Source of the DNA: Caballeronia arvi
GTDB lineage: Bacteria; Pseudomonadota; Gammaproteobacteria; Burkholderiales; Burkholderiaceae
NCBI RefSeq assembly: GCF_001544695.2
Contig: NZ_FCOM02000015.1
Location: 62,001-126,000 of the forward strand
DNA length: 64,000 nucleotides
Direction: 5' to 3'
Part shown: positions 1-8,724 of the stretch, piece after piece
Numbering within the stretch: the first letter of the stretch is position 1
How the letters are laid out: every line of letters begins with the position of its first letter
The notes under the pieces: model-generated
Told to the model about the DNA's origin: nothing
The model's database searches: none
Seen by the model: the letters and a program-made list of their open reading frames with translations, nothing else
Position numbers and translations under genes: made by a program

Positions 1-714
1 GATTTCGATCCGGCGAGCTCGCGCCGCACGTTCCGCGTCGCCGCACCCGATTATCTGAACGATTTCTTCATGCCGACGCTCGTCGCCGCTTTTCGCGACG
101 CGGCGCCGAACGCGCGTCTGGAGATCGAATCGCTGAATCCGATGCGCGATCACGAGCGCATGCTCGACGAGGGCGAGATCGATCTGATGGTCGCCAACTG
201 GACGAAGCCCGAGCCGCGTTTCGAGCGCGAGGATTTGTTCACCGATGTTTTCGTCTGCCTGATGCGCGCGGGCCATCCGCTCGCCCGCGAGCCGCTGACC
301 GCCGAACGCTACGCGCTCGCCGCCCATCTCGCGCCGACGCCGTACAGCGGCGGCCGGCGTCATCCGATCGATATCGGACTTGCGCGTGCGGGCATCGAGC
401 GGCGCATCGTCACGACGATCCCGTACTTCGGGCTCGTGCCGCAAGTGCTGCTGCAATCCGATCTCATCTTCACCGCGCCGCGCCGTTTCGCGCAGCACTA
501 TGCGGCGATGTTGCCGCTCGCGGTGCTCGACTCGCCAGTGCCGTTTCCGCGCATCAAGTGCTATCAACTGACGTTACCGCAGCCCGATCAGCCGACCGAT
601 GTCGCATGGCTGAGAACGCTGATGTCGAATGTGTCGGATGCGCTCACGCGCAAGAAGGCCATCGCCGCGTCTTCCGGCGACATCGCTGCGGAAGTGGGCG
701 AAGTCGCGAAATAG
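1..714 (+). CDS. LysR-family transcriptional regulator, C-terminal part (cut by window edge)
   Basis: The reading frame is open from the first base, so the gene starts upstream of the window and the ATG at 70 is internal. What is visible is the LysR substrate-binding domain (about 237 residues), beginning with the DFDPASSRRTFRVAAPDYL segment that normally follows the helix-turn-helix and linker in this family. This domain would bind an effector and control DNA binding by the missing N-terminal wHTH. The tail after about residue 215 is low in complexity and alanine-rich. The next gene is another regulator on the same strand, 58 bases downstream. The effector and targets cannot be told from this fragment. 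Confidence 0.9.
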   Translation, partial: DFDPASSRRTFRVAAPDYLNDFFMPTLVAAFRDAAPNARLEIESLNPMRDHERMLDEGEIDLMVANWTKPEPRFEREDLFTDVFVCLMRAGHPLAREPLTAERYALAAHLAPTPYSGGRRHPIDIGLARAGIERRIVTTIPYFGLVPQVLLQSDLIFTAPRRFAQHYAAMLPLAVLDSPVPFPRIKCYQLTLPQPDQPTDVAWLRTLMSNVSDALTRKKAIAASSGDIAAEVGEVAK

Positions 715-772
715 CGCGCGGGCGCCGGTACTTCGGTACCATCCGGAACGACACCTTCCGCCGCCCGCCCCC

Positions 773-1693
773 ATGGACGCTCTCGACAAACTGATCCAGC
801 TCGCGAATCTTTCCGGCGCACTCGATTTGCGCTGTCTGTTGAGCGGCCCGCTCGAACTGGATCATGCGCCGGCGCCCGCTGGCGAAGCGGTGTATCACGT
901 CGTGCTGGACGGCAAATGCACGGTGTTGCGCAAAGGCCAGACGCCGCTCGAACTGAATGCGGGCGATATTTTCTGTCTGCCGCGCGGCGACGCGCACGTG
1001 CTGAGCATCAAGGCACGCGAAGATTGCGCGGGGAAGGCAGACCTGGAAAAGCATCACAACGGCGCTGTGACGGTGGAAAGCAATTGCGGCGACAGCGCGC
1101 CTGGCATCGATCTGCTGTGCGGGCGCTTTCTCTATGCGCCGCGCGCGCTTCTGATCGACGTGCTGCCGGATGTCGTGCACGTGTCGTTCTCGAATGCGTC
1201 GGCGCCCTATCTCGCGCCGCTCGTTCAGACGATGCGCCGCGAGGCGGAGGACGCGCAGCTCGGCGCGCCGTCGATCGTGACGGCCTTGTCGACCGCGCTC
1301 TTCACGATGGTGCTGCGCGCGTGGCTCGCCGATCAGCCATCGCTCGCGGGCGTGCTCGGGTTGCTGGCGAACCGGCGGCTGGGCGCGTCGATCATCGCGA
1401 TGCTCGAACGTCCTGCCGAGCCGTGGACACTGGAAATGCTGGCGAAAGAAGCGGCGATGTCGCGCGCCACGTTCATGCGCGCGTTCTCCGCGCATTCGGA
1501 GAGCTCGCCGCTGGCATTGCTGAGCCACGTGCGCATGCAGCTCGCGAGCACGATGCTGACGCACACGAAGAAGAGCGTCGCGGATGTCGCTGCGGAGGTC
1601 GGGTATCAGTCGGAGGCGGCGTTCAGCAAGCGGTTCAAGGAGCTTTACGGGGTTGCACCGGGCCGCTTCAGACAGGCGAATGGCCTGGTCTGA
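773..1693 (+). CDS. AraC-family transcriptional regulator with N-terminal cupin domain
   Basis: This 306-residue protein has two parts. Residues about 1-190 form a cupin-like sensor of the AraC_N type (YHVVLDGKC, LNAGDIFCLPRGDAHVL), common in regulators next to oxidoreductases. The C-terminal 110 residues form the two-HTH AraC DNA-binding domain (WTLEMLAKEAAMSRATFMRAF, then KSVADVAAEVGYQSEAAFSKRFKELYG). The start is the ATG at 773, because the upstream in-frame extension is basic shadow sequence inside the LysR end. The acidic insert with Cys residues between strands of the cupin (near CAGKADLEKHHNG) is variable in this family. The target is unknown; it may regulate a neighbour or itself. Confidence 0.88.
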   Translation: MDALDKLIQLANLSGALDLRCLLSGPLELDHAPAPAGEAVYHVVLDGKCTVLRKGQTPLELNAGDIFCLPRGDAHVLSIKAREDCAGKADLEKHHNGAVTVESNCGDSAPGIDLLCGRFLYAPRALLIDVLPDVVHVSFSNASAPYLAPLVQTMRREAEDAQLGAPSIVTALSTALFTMVLRAWLADQPSLAGVLGLLANRRLGASIIAMLERPAEPWTLEMLAKEAAMSRATFMRAFSAHSESSPLALLSHVRMQLASTMLTHTKKSVADVAAEVGYQSEAAFSKRFKELYGVAPGRFRQANGLV

Positions 1694-1828
1694 CGCTGCA
1701 CATCCCACACCGTTTTTTCTCACGGACACTTCGAACAAATCTACGCGCGTGCGCTGCACAATCTGCATTCGCGCGTTCCGCACCCGCCGGAGCGTTTGTC
1801 TTCGCCCTACTCCAAAAAGGACATCAAA

Positions 1829-2710
1829 ATGGGCTCGATTGTCTCGATCGTTCTGGCCGCCGTCGTCGCGATGGCGCTCTTCACTTTCTTCATGTCGACG
1901 CGCACGCCGAAGCGCGCCGTCAGCATTCCCGCTGTGGCCGGGATCGGCGCGGTAATCGCCGTCATCGCTGCTGCAATCGCGTGCTTCACGCAAGTCGGGC
2001 CGTCGACGATCGGCGTCGTCACGACGTGGGGGCACATCGACTCGGACACGCTCGCCGAAGGGCCGCATCTCGTTTCGCCGGTGTCGAAGGTGCATGAGGT
2101 TTTCGTCGGTCTCGATGTCGCGCGCATCACCGGGGCGCAGGCTGCATCGAAGGATCTGCAATCCGTGCATACCGATCTGACGATGAACTACCGTGTCGAT
2201 CCGGCGCGCGTGCTTGCGCTGTATCGCAACGCGCCGACGCTCGATTACGAAGTCAACTACGTGCAGCCCGCGATGTTCGAAGTCTTCAAGTCGGTCGTCG
2301 CGCGCTACACGGCCGAAGAACTCGTGACGAAGCGTCAGCTCGTCTCGGAAGGCATTCTCGCGGGCTTGCGCACGAAGCTGCAGGGCTACGGCCTGTTGAT
2401 TCAGGACATCAACATGACGAACTTCAAGTTCAGCCAGGCGTTCGATGCAGCGATCGAAGCGAAAGTGACGGCCAGCCAGCGCGCCGAGCAGGCGGAGCGC
2501 GAACTGGCGCGCGTGAAGTTCGAAGCCGAGCAGCAGGTCGAGAAGGCGCGCGGTGAAGCGGAATCGATCGCGATTCAGGCGCAAGCCGTGAAGACCAACG
2601 GCGGCGAGCAGTACCTGCGGCTGCAGGCGATCAACAAGTGGAACGGCGTGCTGCCGACCTACATGGGCGCAGGCGCGCCTGTGCCGTTCCTCAACGTGCA
2701 GCAGCAGTAA
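1829..2710 (+). CDS. SPFH/band 7 (prohibitin-like) membrane protein
   Basis: This 293-residue protein has two N-terminal hydrophobic segments (about residues 3-20 and 32-55), a band 7/SPFH domain (about 60-210) and a helical tail rich in Glu/Ala/Arg (ASQRAEQAERELARVKFEAE) expected to form a coiled coil and oligomerise. Family members organise inner-membrane microdomains and often modulate FtsH-type proteases, but no protease gene is adjacent. The start is the ATG at 1829 because AAAAAGGA lies just upstream; the longer TTG-started frame from 1796 is less likely. Its 3' end overlaps the 3' end of the convergent xdhC by 20 bases. Confidence 0.87.
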   Translation: MGSIVSIVLAAVVAMALFTFFMSTRTPKRAVSIPAVAGIGAVIAVIAAAIACFTQVGPSTIGVVTTWGHIDSDTLAEGPHLVSPVSKVHEVFVGLDVARITGAQAASKDLQSVHTDLTMNYRVDPARVLALYRNAPTLDYEVNYVQPAMFEVFKSVVARYTAEELVTKRQLVSEGILAGLRTKLQGYGLLIQDINMTNFKFSQAFDAAIEAKVTASQRAEQAERELARVKFEAEQQVEKARGEAESIAIQAQAVKTNGGEQYLRLQAINKWNGVLPTYMGAGAPVPFLNVQQQ

Positions 2711-3209
2711 GCGCGCGGAAGCGTTCCGTCGACGGCAAGCCGAGCCTTGCCGTCATCTCCCGCACCCTCAGCAACTGCGCCGCGACCGCCAGCCCGATCG
2801 ACCACGGCGCTTTATCGACGATTCCTTCCACGCCGATCGGACACGTGATCTCCGGCAGGCGCTCCGGCGCGAGACCGCGCTCCATCAGCCGGCGCTCGAA
2901 CTTCACGCGTTTGGTCTGCGAGCCGATCAGCCCGAAGTACGCGAAGTCATCGCGCCGCATGATGCGTTGCGTGAGCGATAAATCGAGAGAATGATCGTGC
3001 GTCATCACGATGAAATACGCGCCGGCGGGCGCTTCATCGACGATCGCATCGGGCAGATCGGTCGCTTCGATCTGCACGTTCGCCGGGACTTCGTCGGGGA
3101 AGAGTTCGTCGCGCGCATCGACCCATTGCACGACGCACGGCAACGTGCCCAGCACCTTCACGAGCGCATGGCCGACGTGGCCCGCGCCGAAGAGGACGAC
3201 GTGCATCAT
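2691..3209 (-). CDS. xdhC: XdhC Rossmann domain only; N-terminally truncated xanthine dehydrogenase maturation factor
   Basis: XdhC inserts the sulfurated molybdenum cofactor into xanthine dehydrogenase. Full-length family members are about 300-350 residues: an N-terminal XdhC/CoxI domain containing a CCGG motif, then a Rossmann-like C-terminal domain. Here only 172 residues exist, starting MMHVVLFGAGHVGHALV, which is the first strand and glycine loop of the C-terminal domain, and continuing normally to the end (TCPIGVEGIVDKAPWSIGLA). No CCGG-containing half is found upstream in any frame; that space is the end of xdhB. The ATG at 3209 overlaps the xdhB stop as ATGA. Either the gene is a remnant or this strain uses a minimal version; a remnant seems likelier. 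Confidence 0.85.
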   Translation of the reverse strand: MMHVVLFGAGHVGHALVKVLGTLPCVVQWVDARDELFPDEVPANVQIEATDLPDAIVDEAPAGAYFIVMTHDHSLDLSLTQRIMRRDDFAYFGLIGSQTKRVKFERRLMERGLAPERLPEITCPIGVEGIVDKAPWSIGLAVAAQLLRVREMTARLGLPSTERFRALTAAAR

Positions 3210-5569
3210 GACCGTGCGCTCCGCACCGCGTTCACCGCCTTGAGGATTTCTTCCGCGGTGGCAGGCGCGTTCAGCGGCGGATTCACCTTGTGATCGCCGA
3301 CCGCGGAAACGGCGTCGCGGATCGCGAAGAACACCGAGAACGGCAACAGGAGCGGCGGCTCGCCCACCGCCTTCGAGCGATGGATGCTGTCTTCCACGTT
3401 GCGGTTCTTGAAGAGATCCACGCGGAAATCGGCGGGCATGTCGTTCGTCGTCGGAATCTTGTAGGTGGACGGCGCGTGCGTCATCAGCTTGCCTTTGTCG
3501 TTCCACCAGAGCTCTTCGGTCGTGAGCCAGCCCATGCCCTGCACGAACGCGCCTTCCACCTGACCTTTGTCGAGCGCCGGATTCAGCGATGCGCCCACGT
3601 CATGCAACGCGTCCGCGCGCAGCACGCGCATCTCGCCGGTGAGCGTATCGATGACCACTTCGGACACGGCCGCGCCGTACGAGTAGTAGTAGAACGGGCG
3701 GCCCTGCATCGTCGCCTGATCCCAGTAGAGCTTGGGCGTCGCGTAGAAGCCGTCGGACCACAACTGCACGCGCGCGAGATACGCCTTCTGCACGACTTCG
3801 CCGAACGGAATCGCATCGCCGCCGACGATCACGTGATCGTTCGCGAAACGCACGTCGGTTGCCACGACCGTGCCACCGCCGAACTTCTCCGCCGCGAACT
3901 TCGCGAGCCGCTCGCGCAACTGGCGCGCGGCGTCCTGCGCAGCCTTGCCGTTCAGATCGGTGCCGGTCGATGCCGCCGTCGCCGATGTATTCGCGACCTT
4001 GCTCGTGTCCGTCGCCGTCACGCGTACGCGCTCGAACTTCACGCCGAGCTCGTGCGCAACGACCTGCGCGACCTTCGTGTTCAGGCCCTGGCCCATTTCC
4101 GTGCCGCCGTGATTCACGAGCATCGAGCCATCGGTGTAGATGTGAACCAGCGCGCCCGCCTGATTGAAATGCGTCACGTTGAACGCGATGCCGAATTTCA
4201 CCGGCGTCAGCGCGAGGCCTTTCTTCAGGATTTCGTTGTTCGCGTTGAATTCGTCGATGGCCGCGCGACGCTTGCGATACTCGCTCGTCGTTTCAAGCTC
4301 GCTGAGCAACTCGTGCAGCACGTTGTCTTCGACCGTCTGACCATACGGCGTCTGGTTGTTTTCGCCCTTGCCGTAGAGGTTCGCGAAGCGCACGTCGAGC
4401 GAATCCTTACCGACCGAACGCGCGACGTTATCCATGATGTATTCGATCGCGAACGCGCCCTGCGGCCCGCCGAAGCCGCGGAACGCGGTGTTCGATTGCG
4501 TGTTTGTCTTGCCGCAATAGCCTTCGATCTTCACGTCCGAAAGCCAGTACGCGTTGTCGAAGTGGCAGACGGCGCGCGTCATCACGGGACCGGACAAGTC
4601 GGCAGAGAAACCGCAGCGCGATGTCATGTCGACGGCGACGCCATCGATCTTGCCGTCGTCGTCGTAGCCGACTTCGAAGTCGTACACGAAATCATGGCGC
4701 TTGCCGGTGATCATCATGTCGTCGTCGCGGTCCGGACGCAGCTTCACCGGACACAGCAGCTTCCACGCGGCAAGCGCCGCGCAGCACGCGAAGATGCCCG
4801 ATTGCGATTCCTTGCCGCCGAAGCCGCCGCCCATCCGGCGGCATTCGACCAGGACGTTATGCGAATGCACATTGAGCACGTGCGCGACGAGATGCTGCAT
4901 TTCCGTCGGATGCTGCGTCGAGCAGTAGACGTGCATGCCGTCGTCTTCCTTCGGCACGACGTAGGCGATCTGGCCTTCGAGATAGAACTGTTCCTGGCCG
5001 CCCAGCTTCATCGCGCCGCGTTCGTGATGCGCGGCCTTCGCCATGCGGCCTTGCGCGTCGCCGCGTGACAGTTTGAGCGGATTGAGCACGTACGATTCCG
5101 CCTTGCGCGCATCTTCCGGCGTAAGAATCGGCACGAGGTCTTCGAACTCGATCGTCGCGCGGCGTGCGGCAAGACGCGCCGTATCGTGCGATGTCGCGAC
5201 GACGATGAACATCGGCTGGCCGACAAACTGCACGATGCCCTGCGCGAGCACCGGATCGTCGTGGATGATCGGGCCGCAATCGTTCACGCCGGGGATATCG
5301 TCGGCGGTGAAGACGGCGACGACGCCGGGCGTCGCGCGCACCGCGTCGAAGTTCATCGACAGGATCTTCGCGTGCGCCTTCGGGCTCGTGCCGAGCGCGG
5401 CGTGCAGCGTGCCCGCGACGATCGGAATGTCATCGGTATAGCTCGCGCGTCCGCTTACGTGCAGATGCGCCGATTCGTGCGGACGCGACACGTGGACCTG
5501 CTTGAAATCGTCGACTTCGTTCGCGAGCGACTGGGCTTCGGCGAGAAAGGCTTCTGCTTGCTGATTCAT
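3206..5569 (-). CDS. xdhB: Xanthine dehydrogenase, molybdopterin-binding large subunit
   Basis: This is a 787-residue subunit of the size usual for bacterial XdhB. It catalyses hypoxanthine to xanthine to urate at a Mo-pterin centre. The molybdopterin motif MGGGFGGKE lies at residues 246-254, AFRGFGGPQ follows later, and the catalytic-Glu region KAVGEPPLLLPFSVFF lies near the C-terminus. The start ATG at 5569 is 12 bases downstream of the xdhA stop, and its own stop overlaps the start of the truncated xdhC, so xdhA-xdhB-xdhC form one operon. Because XdhC is incomplete, cofactor loading may be impaired unless another XdhC-like protein is encoded elsewhere. Confidence 0.96.
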   Translation of the reverse strand: MNQQAEAFLAEAQSLANEVDDFKQVHVSRPHESAHLHVSGRASYTDDIPIVAGTLHAALGTSPKAHAKILSMNFDAVRATPGVVAVFTADDIPGVNDCGPIIHDDPVLAQGIVQFVGQPMFIVVATSHDTARLAARRATIEFEDLVPILTPEDARKAESYVLNPLKLSRGDAQGRMAKAAHHERGAMKLGGQEQFYLEGQIAYVVPKEDDGMHVYCSTQHPTEMQHLVAHVLNVHSHNVLVECRRMGGGFGGKESQSGIFACCAALAAWKLLCPVKLRPDRDDDMMITGKRHDFVYDFEVGYDDDGKIDGVAVDMTSRCGFSADLSGPVMTRAVCHFDNAYWLSDVKIEGYCGKTNTQSNTAFRGFGGPQGAFAIEYIMDNVARSVGKDSLDVRFANLYGKGENNQTPYGQTVEDNVLHELLSELETTSEYRKRRAAIDEFNANNEILKKGLALTPVKFGIAFNVTHFNQAGALVHIYTDGSMLVNHGGTEMGQGLNTKVAQVVAHELGVKFERVRVTATDTSKVANTSATAASTGTDLNGKAAQDAARQLRERLAKFAAEKFGGGTVVATDVRFANDHVIVGGDAIPFGEVVQKAYLARVQLWSDGFYATPKLYWDQATMQGRPFYYYSYGAAVSEVVIDTLTGEMRVLRADALHDVGASLNPALDKGQVEGAFVQGMGWLTTEELWWNDKGKLMTHAPSTYKIPTTNDMPADFRVDLFKNRNVEDSIHRSKAVGEPPLLLPFSVFFAIRDAVSAVGDHKVNPPLNAPATAEEILKAVNAVRSARS

Positions 5570-5581
5570 TTTTTTCGCTCC

Positions 5582-7129
5582 TTACTTCGCTTCGACCAGT
5601 TCGATTGCACGCACATCCAGTTGCGACTTCGACAGCGGATTCTGCGGCCGCGTCTCCAGCCAGAAGCGATACAGCAGGCTCTTCGCCGTGTCGAGGCGAT
5701 AGTCGCTGCTCGCGCGCATGTCGGTGAGCGGCTGATAGTCCTTGCTCAGCGCGAGCATTGCGGCTTGCGCTGTGGCTTCGTGCCAGTGCGCGTCGGTCAG
5801 GATCGTTTCCGCGTGCGCTGCGCGCTTCGGCGTCGCGGCCATGCCGCCGAAGCAGAGGCGCGGCTCGCGGATCGTGTCGCCATCGGCGATGAAAGTGAAC
5901 GCGGCGTACACGGCGGAAATGTCGGAGTCGAAACGCTTGCTCAGCTTGTACGCGCGGAACTGGAGCTTCGCGCGCTTGCCGGTGCGCGTCGGCACACGGA
6001 TCGCCGCGACGAACTCGTTGTCCGCCATGTCCTTCTTCTGATACGCGATGTACAGGTCTTCGAGCGGCATCTCGCGCGTGCCGCCGACGCTCTGCAACAC
6101 AACGCGCGCATTCAACGCGATGAGGCCGGGCATCGAATCGCCGATCGGCGAGCCGTTCGCGACGTTGCCGCCGAGCGTGCCCGCGTTGCGGATCGGCAGC
6201 GACGCGAAGCGCAGACGCGTTTCTTCCAGTTCGGGATAGGTCTTCACGAGTTCGGAATACGCGCGCTCGACGGTCACGCCCGCGCCGATCTCGATCCATT
6301 CGTCCGTCGTCTCGACATGCCTGAACGCCTCGATCTGCCCGACATAGACGATGTCGCCGAGATCGCGCAACTGCTTCGTCACCCACAAACCGATGTCCGT
6401 GCTGCCCGCGAGGATACGTACGTTCGGATTCTTGTCCTTCAGCGCAGCGAGCGCCTCGACGGTGCGCGGCGCGTCGAACTGGCGGCCGGCGTGTTCGTAG
6501 TGGAACGTGTCGTCGCGCCTCAGGCTGTCGAGCGTGCGCGCAAGCGCGGGCACGTTGACGGGCGCGAGCGGCGCGTGCTCGAACATCTGCTCCGCGGCGT
6601 CGATGATCGGCCGATAGCCCGTGCAGCGGCACAGGTTGCCCGTCAGCGCATCGCTGATTTCCTGGCGCGACGGCGTGGTCTTCTCGCAGGCGCCGGCACA
6701 GCCGGTCGTCGCGTGGCCGTGCTTTTCGTAGAGCGCGAACATCGACATCGCGAAACCGGGCGTGCAGAAGCCGCACTGCGAACCGTGGCAATCGACGAGC
6801 GCCTGCTGCACCGGATGCAGCGTGCCGTCCGGCTGGCGCAGATCTTCGACGGTGAAGAGCGCGCGGCCATCGAGCGCCGGCAGGAACTGCACGCATGCGT
6901 TGACGGCCTTGAACGCGACGCCGCCCTTCCCGTCCGGCTCGCCGACGACGATCGTGCACGCGCCGCAGTCGCCCTCGGCGCAGCCTTCCTTGGTGCCGGT
7001 GCAGCGCGCGTCTTCGCGCAGATATTGCAGAACGGTGCGGGTGGTCGACGCGCCGCTCACTTCCCGGACCGCGTTGCGGTGATAGAAGCGGATCGGCTGA
7101 TTGGACGACGGATTGATCGGCTCGCTCAT
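5582..7129 (-). CDS. xdhA: Xanthine dehydrogenase, [2Fe-2S]/FAD small subunit
   Basis: This 515-residue subunit carries electrons from the Mo centre to FAD and NAD+. The plant-type ferredoxin cluster is seen as C43...C50, C55, C58 (EGCAEGDCGAC). The second cluster uses C119/C122 (GSQCGFCTPG) and C167/C169 (GNLCRCTGYRP). The FAD-binding domain of the CO-dehydrogenase flavoprotein type follows (ILAGSTDIGLWVTK, IRNAGTLGGNVANGSPIGDS), and a C-terminal FAD-linked domain ends at VEAK. The start is the ATG at 7129 (MSEPINPSS); the longer open frame upstream is shadow. It is the first gene of the xdh operon and diverges from an MFS transporter. Confidence 0.95.
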   Translation of the reverse strand: MSEPINPSSNQPIRFYHRNAVREVSGASTTRTVLQYLREDARCTGTKEGCAEGDCGACTIVVGEPDGKGGVAFKAVNACVQFLPALDGRALFTVEDLRQPDGTLHPVQQALVDCHGSQCGFCTPGFAMSMFALYEKHGHATTGCAGACEKTTPSRQEISDALTGNLCRCTGYRPIIDAAEQMFEHAPLAPVNVPALARTLDSLRRDDTFHYEHAGRQFDAPRTVEALAALKDKNPNVRILAGSTDIGLWVTKQLRDLGDIVYVGQIEAFRHVETTDEWIEIGAGVTVERAYSELVKTYPELEETRLRFASLPIRNAGTLGGNVANGSPIGDSMPGLIALNARVVLQSVGGTREMPLEDLYIAYQKKDMADNEFVAAIRVPTRTGKRAKLQFRAYKLSKRFDSDISAVYAAFTFIADGDTIREPRLCFGGMAATPKRAAHAETILTDAHWHEATAQAAMLALSKDYQPLTDMRASSDYRLDTAKSLLYRFWLETRPQNPLSKSQLDVRAIELVEAK

Positions 7130-7468
7130 GGGATGTCTCGGGGCTGTTCGATGCTTTTTTGCTGGTTGCGCGGGATACGCAGCCGGTGGCATGTGCGACT
7201 TCGCGGGACTTTTTCGGACTGGTCCTGTCGCTTCGATGGTTCGAAAGCTATCACCGTCAAAAACCACAACCCATAGGCGACGTTGCATGAACGACATATT
7301 CTTCGTCCGATATGTGGCCGGAGCCTTATACAGCAAGGCTCTCCGAGACGCGAACCGGCCGTCCGGACGGGCAATTTGTCCCACCTGGTTACAAAACGAG
7401 CGCGACGCTGCGTCGCAACATATGTGAGAATCATGTCTTCGCGCCGAATTCAACCCCGCAATTTCCCT
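7130..7468. promoter_or_regulatory. Divergent intergenic region between xdhA and the MFS gene
   Basis: This 339-base stretch must hold the promoters of both divergent transcription units. I see no convincing gene in it. Short AT-richer patches occur near 7241-7270 and 7420-7436, and a near-palindromic stretch lies at CGACGCTGCGTCG (about 7402-7414). No operator can be assigned with confidence. Confidence 0.4.
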
Positions 7469-8683
7469 ATGTCCTCCGAGTCTCGCACCCAGCCGCAGAG
7501 CGATTTCGCCGTCACGCTGCGCATTCTGCCGGTCGTGCTGTACACGTTCCTCTGCTACCTGACGATCGGCATTCCGCTGGCGGTGCTGCCGGGCTTCGTG
7601 CACACGGATCTCGGCTACGGCTCGGTGATGGCGGGCGCGGCGATCAGCGTCCAGTACTTCGCGACGCTCGTCTCGCGGCCGCTCGCGGGCCGCACCGCCG
7701 ACACGCTCGGGCCCAAGAAAACGGTGCTTTACGGGCTCGCGGCCTGCGCGGCGAGCGGCGTGCTCCTGCTCGGCTCGGCGCTCGCGGCGCAATGGCATGC
7801 GGCCAGTCTCGCGCTGCTGGTGATCGCGCGGCTCGTGCTCGGCTTCGGCGAGAGCTGGGTCGGCACGGGATCGATCACGTGGGGCATCGGGCGCGTGGGG
7901 GTGACGAACAACGCGAAGGTGATTTCGTGGAATGGCATCGCGACCTACGGCGCGCTCGCGATCGGCGCGCCGCTCGGTGTCGCGATCGATCATGCGGTTG
8001 GCTTCGCGTCGCTCGGGCTGATCGTAATCGCGCTCGGCGGGCTCGGCTACTGGCTCGCGACGCGCATGGCGAGCGTGCCCATCGTCCACGGCGAGCGCAT
8101 GTCGTATCGCAGCGTGTTCTTCCGCGTGCTGCCGCATGGAATCGGGCTCGCGCTCGGGTCGGCGGGTTTTGGTTCGATCGCGACGTTCATCACGCTCTAC
8201 TACGCCGCGCACAACTGGCCAAATGCGGCGCTGTCGCTGACCGTGTTCGGCACGATGTTCATCGGCGCGCGCCTGCTGTTTGCCAACACGATCAAGGCGT
8301 ACGGCGGGTTTCGCGTGGCGATCGTGTCGTTTGCGTTCGAGTGCGCCGGCCTGCTGATGCTGTGGCTCGCCGCTGAGCCAACTTTTGCGCTCGCGGGCGC
8401 GGCGTTGACCGGATTCGGGTTCGCGCTGGTGTTTCCGGCGTTGGGCGTGGAAGCGGTCGGGCTCGTGCCGCCGGCCAGCCGGGGCGCGGCGCTATCGGCG
8501 TATTCGGTGTTTCTGGATTTGTCGCTCGGACTGACCGGACCGCTTGCGGGGTTCATCGCCGGTGAGATGGGGTATGGGTCGGTGTTTCTGTTCGCCGCGC
8601 TGGCGGCAGCTGCGGCGGTGGCGTTGTCGGTTGCGCTTCAGATGCGCGCGGGGCGCGGGGTGGGGGGAGCGGCTACGGCTTGA
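7469..8683 (+). CDS. Major facilitator superfamily transporter (YfcJ/YhhS-like)
   Basis: The predicted protein has 404 residues and about 12 hydrophobic helices, the usual MFS size. The loop 2-3 motif region reads RPLAGRTADTLGPKKTV, and the family feature GFGESWVGTGSITWGIGR lies around helix 4-5. These match the YfcJ/YhhS (UPF0226) group of sugar/drug efflux-type carriers; the substrate is unknown. The start at 7469 (MSSESRTQPQSD) is chosen over the in-frame ATG at 7433; neither has a strong ribosome-binding site, so the start is uncertain by 12 codons. It stands alone and diverges from xdhA. Confidence 0.88.
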   Translation: MSSESRTQPQSDFAVTLRILPVVLYTFLCYLTIGIPLAVLPGFVHTDLGYGSVMAGAAISVQYFATLVSRPLAGRTADTLGPKKTVLYGLAACAASGVLLLGSALAAQWHAASLALLVIARLVLGFGESWVGTGSITWGIGRVGVTNNAKVISWNGIATYGALAIGAPLGVAIDHAVGFASLGLIVIALGGLGYWLATRMASVPIVHGERMSYRSVFFRVLPHGIGLALGSAGFGSIATFITLYYAAHNWPNAALSLTVFGTMFIGARLLFANTIKAYGGFRVAIVSFAFECAGLLMLWLAAEPTFALAGAALTGFGFALVFPALGVEAVGLVPPASRGAALSAYSVFLDLSLGLTGPLAGFIAGEMGYGSVFLFAALAAAAAVALSVALQMRAGRGVGGAATA

Positions 8684-8724
8684 CTTTCGTGGCAGCGGTT
8701 TTCGTGGAACCTGGTTTCGTGTCG

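Noticed and set aside
644..2584. 646-codon minus-strand frame across the AraC and SPFH genes
   Set aside because: Arginine-rich mirror frame of two clearly assigned plus-strand genes.
3290..7276. Very long plus-strand frames opposite xdhB and xdhA (592 and 696 codons)
   Set aside because: Composition is Arg/His/Val-rich mirror sequence of the well-supported xdh genes; no domains recognised.
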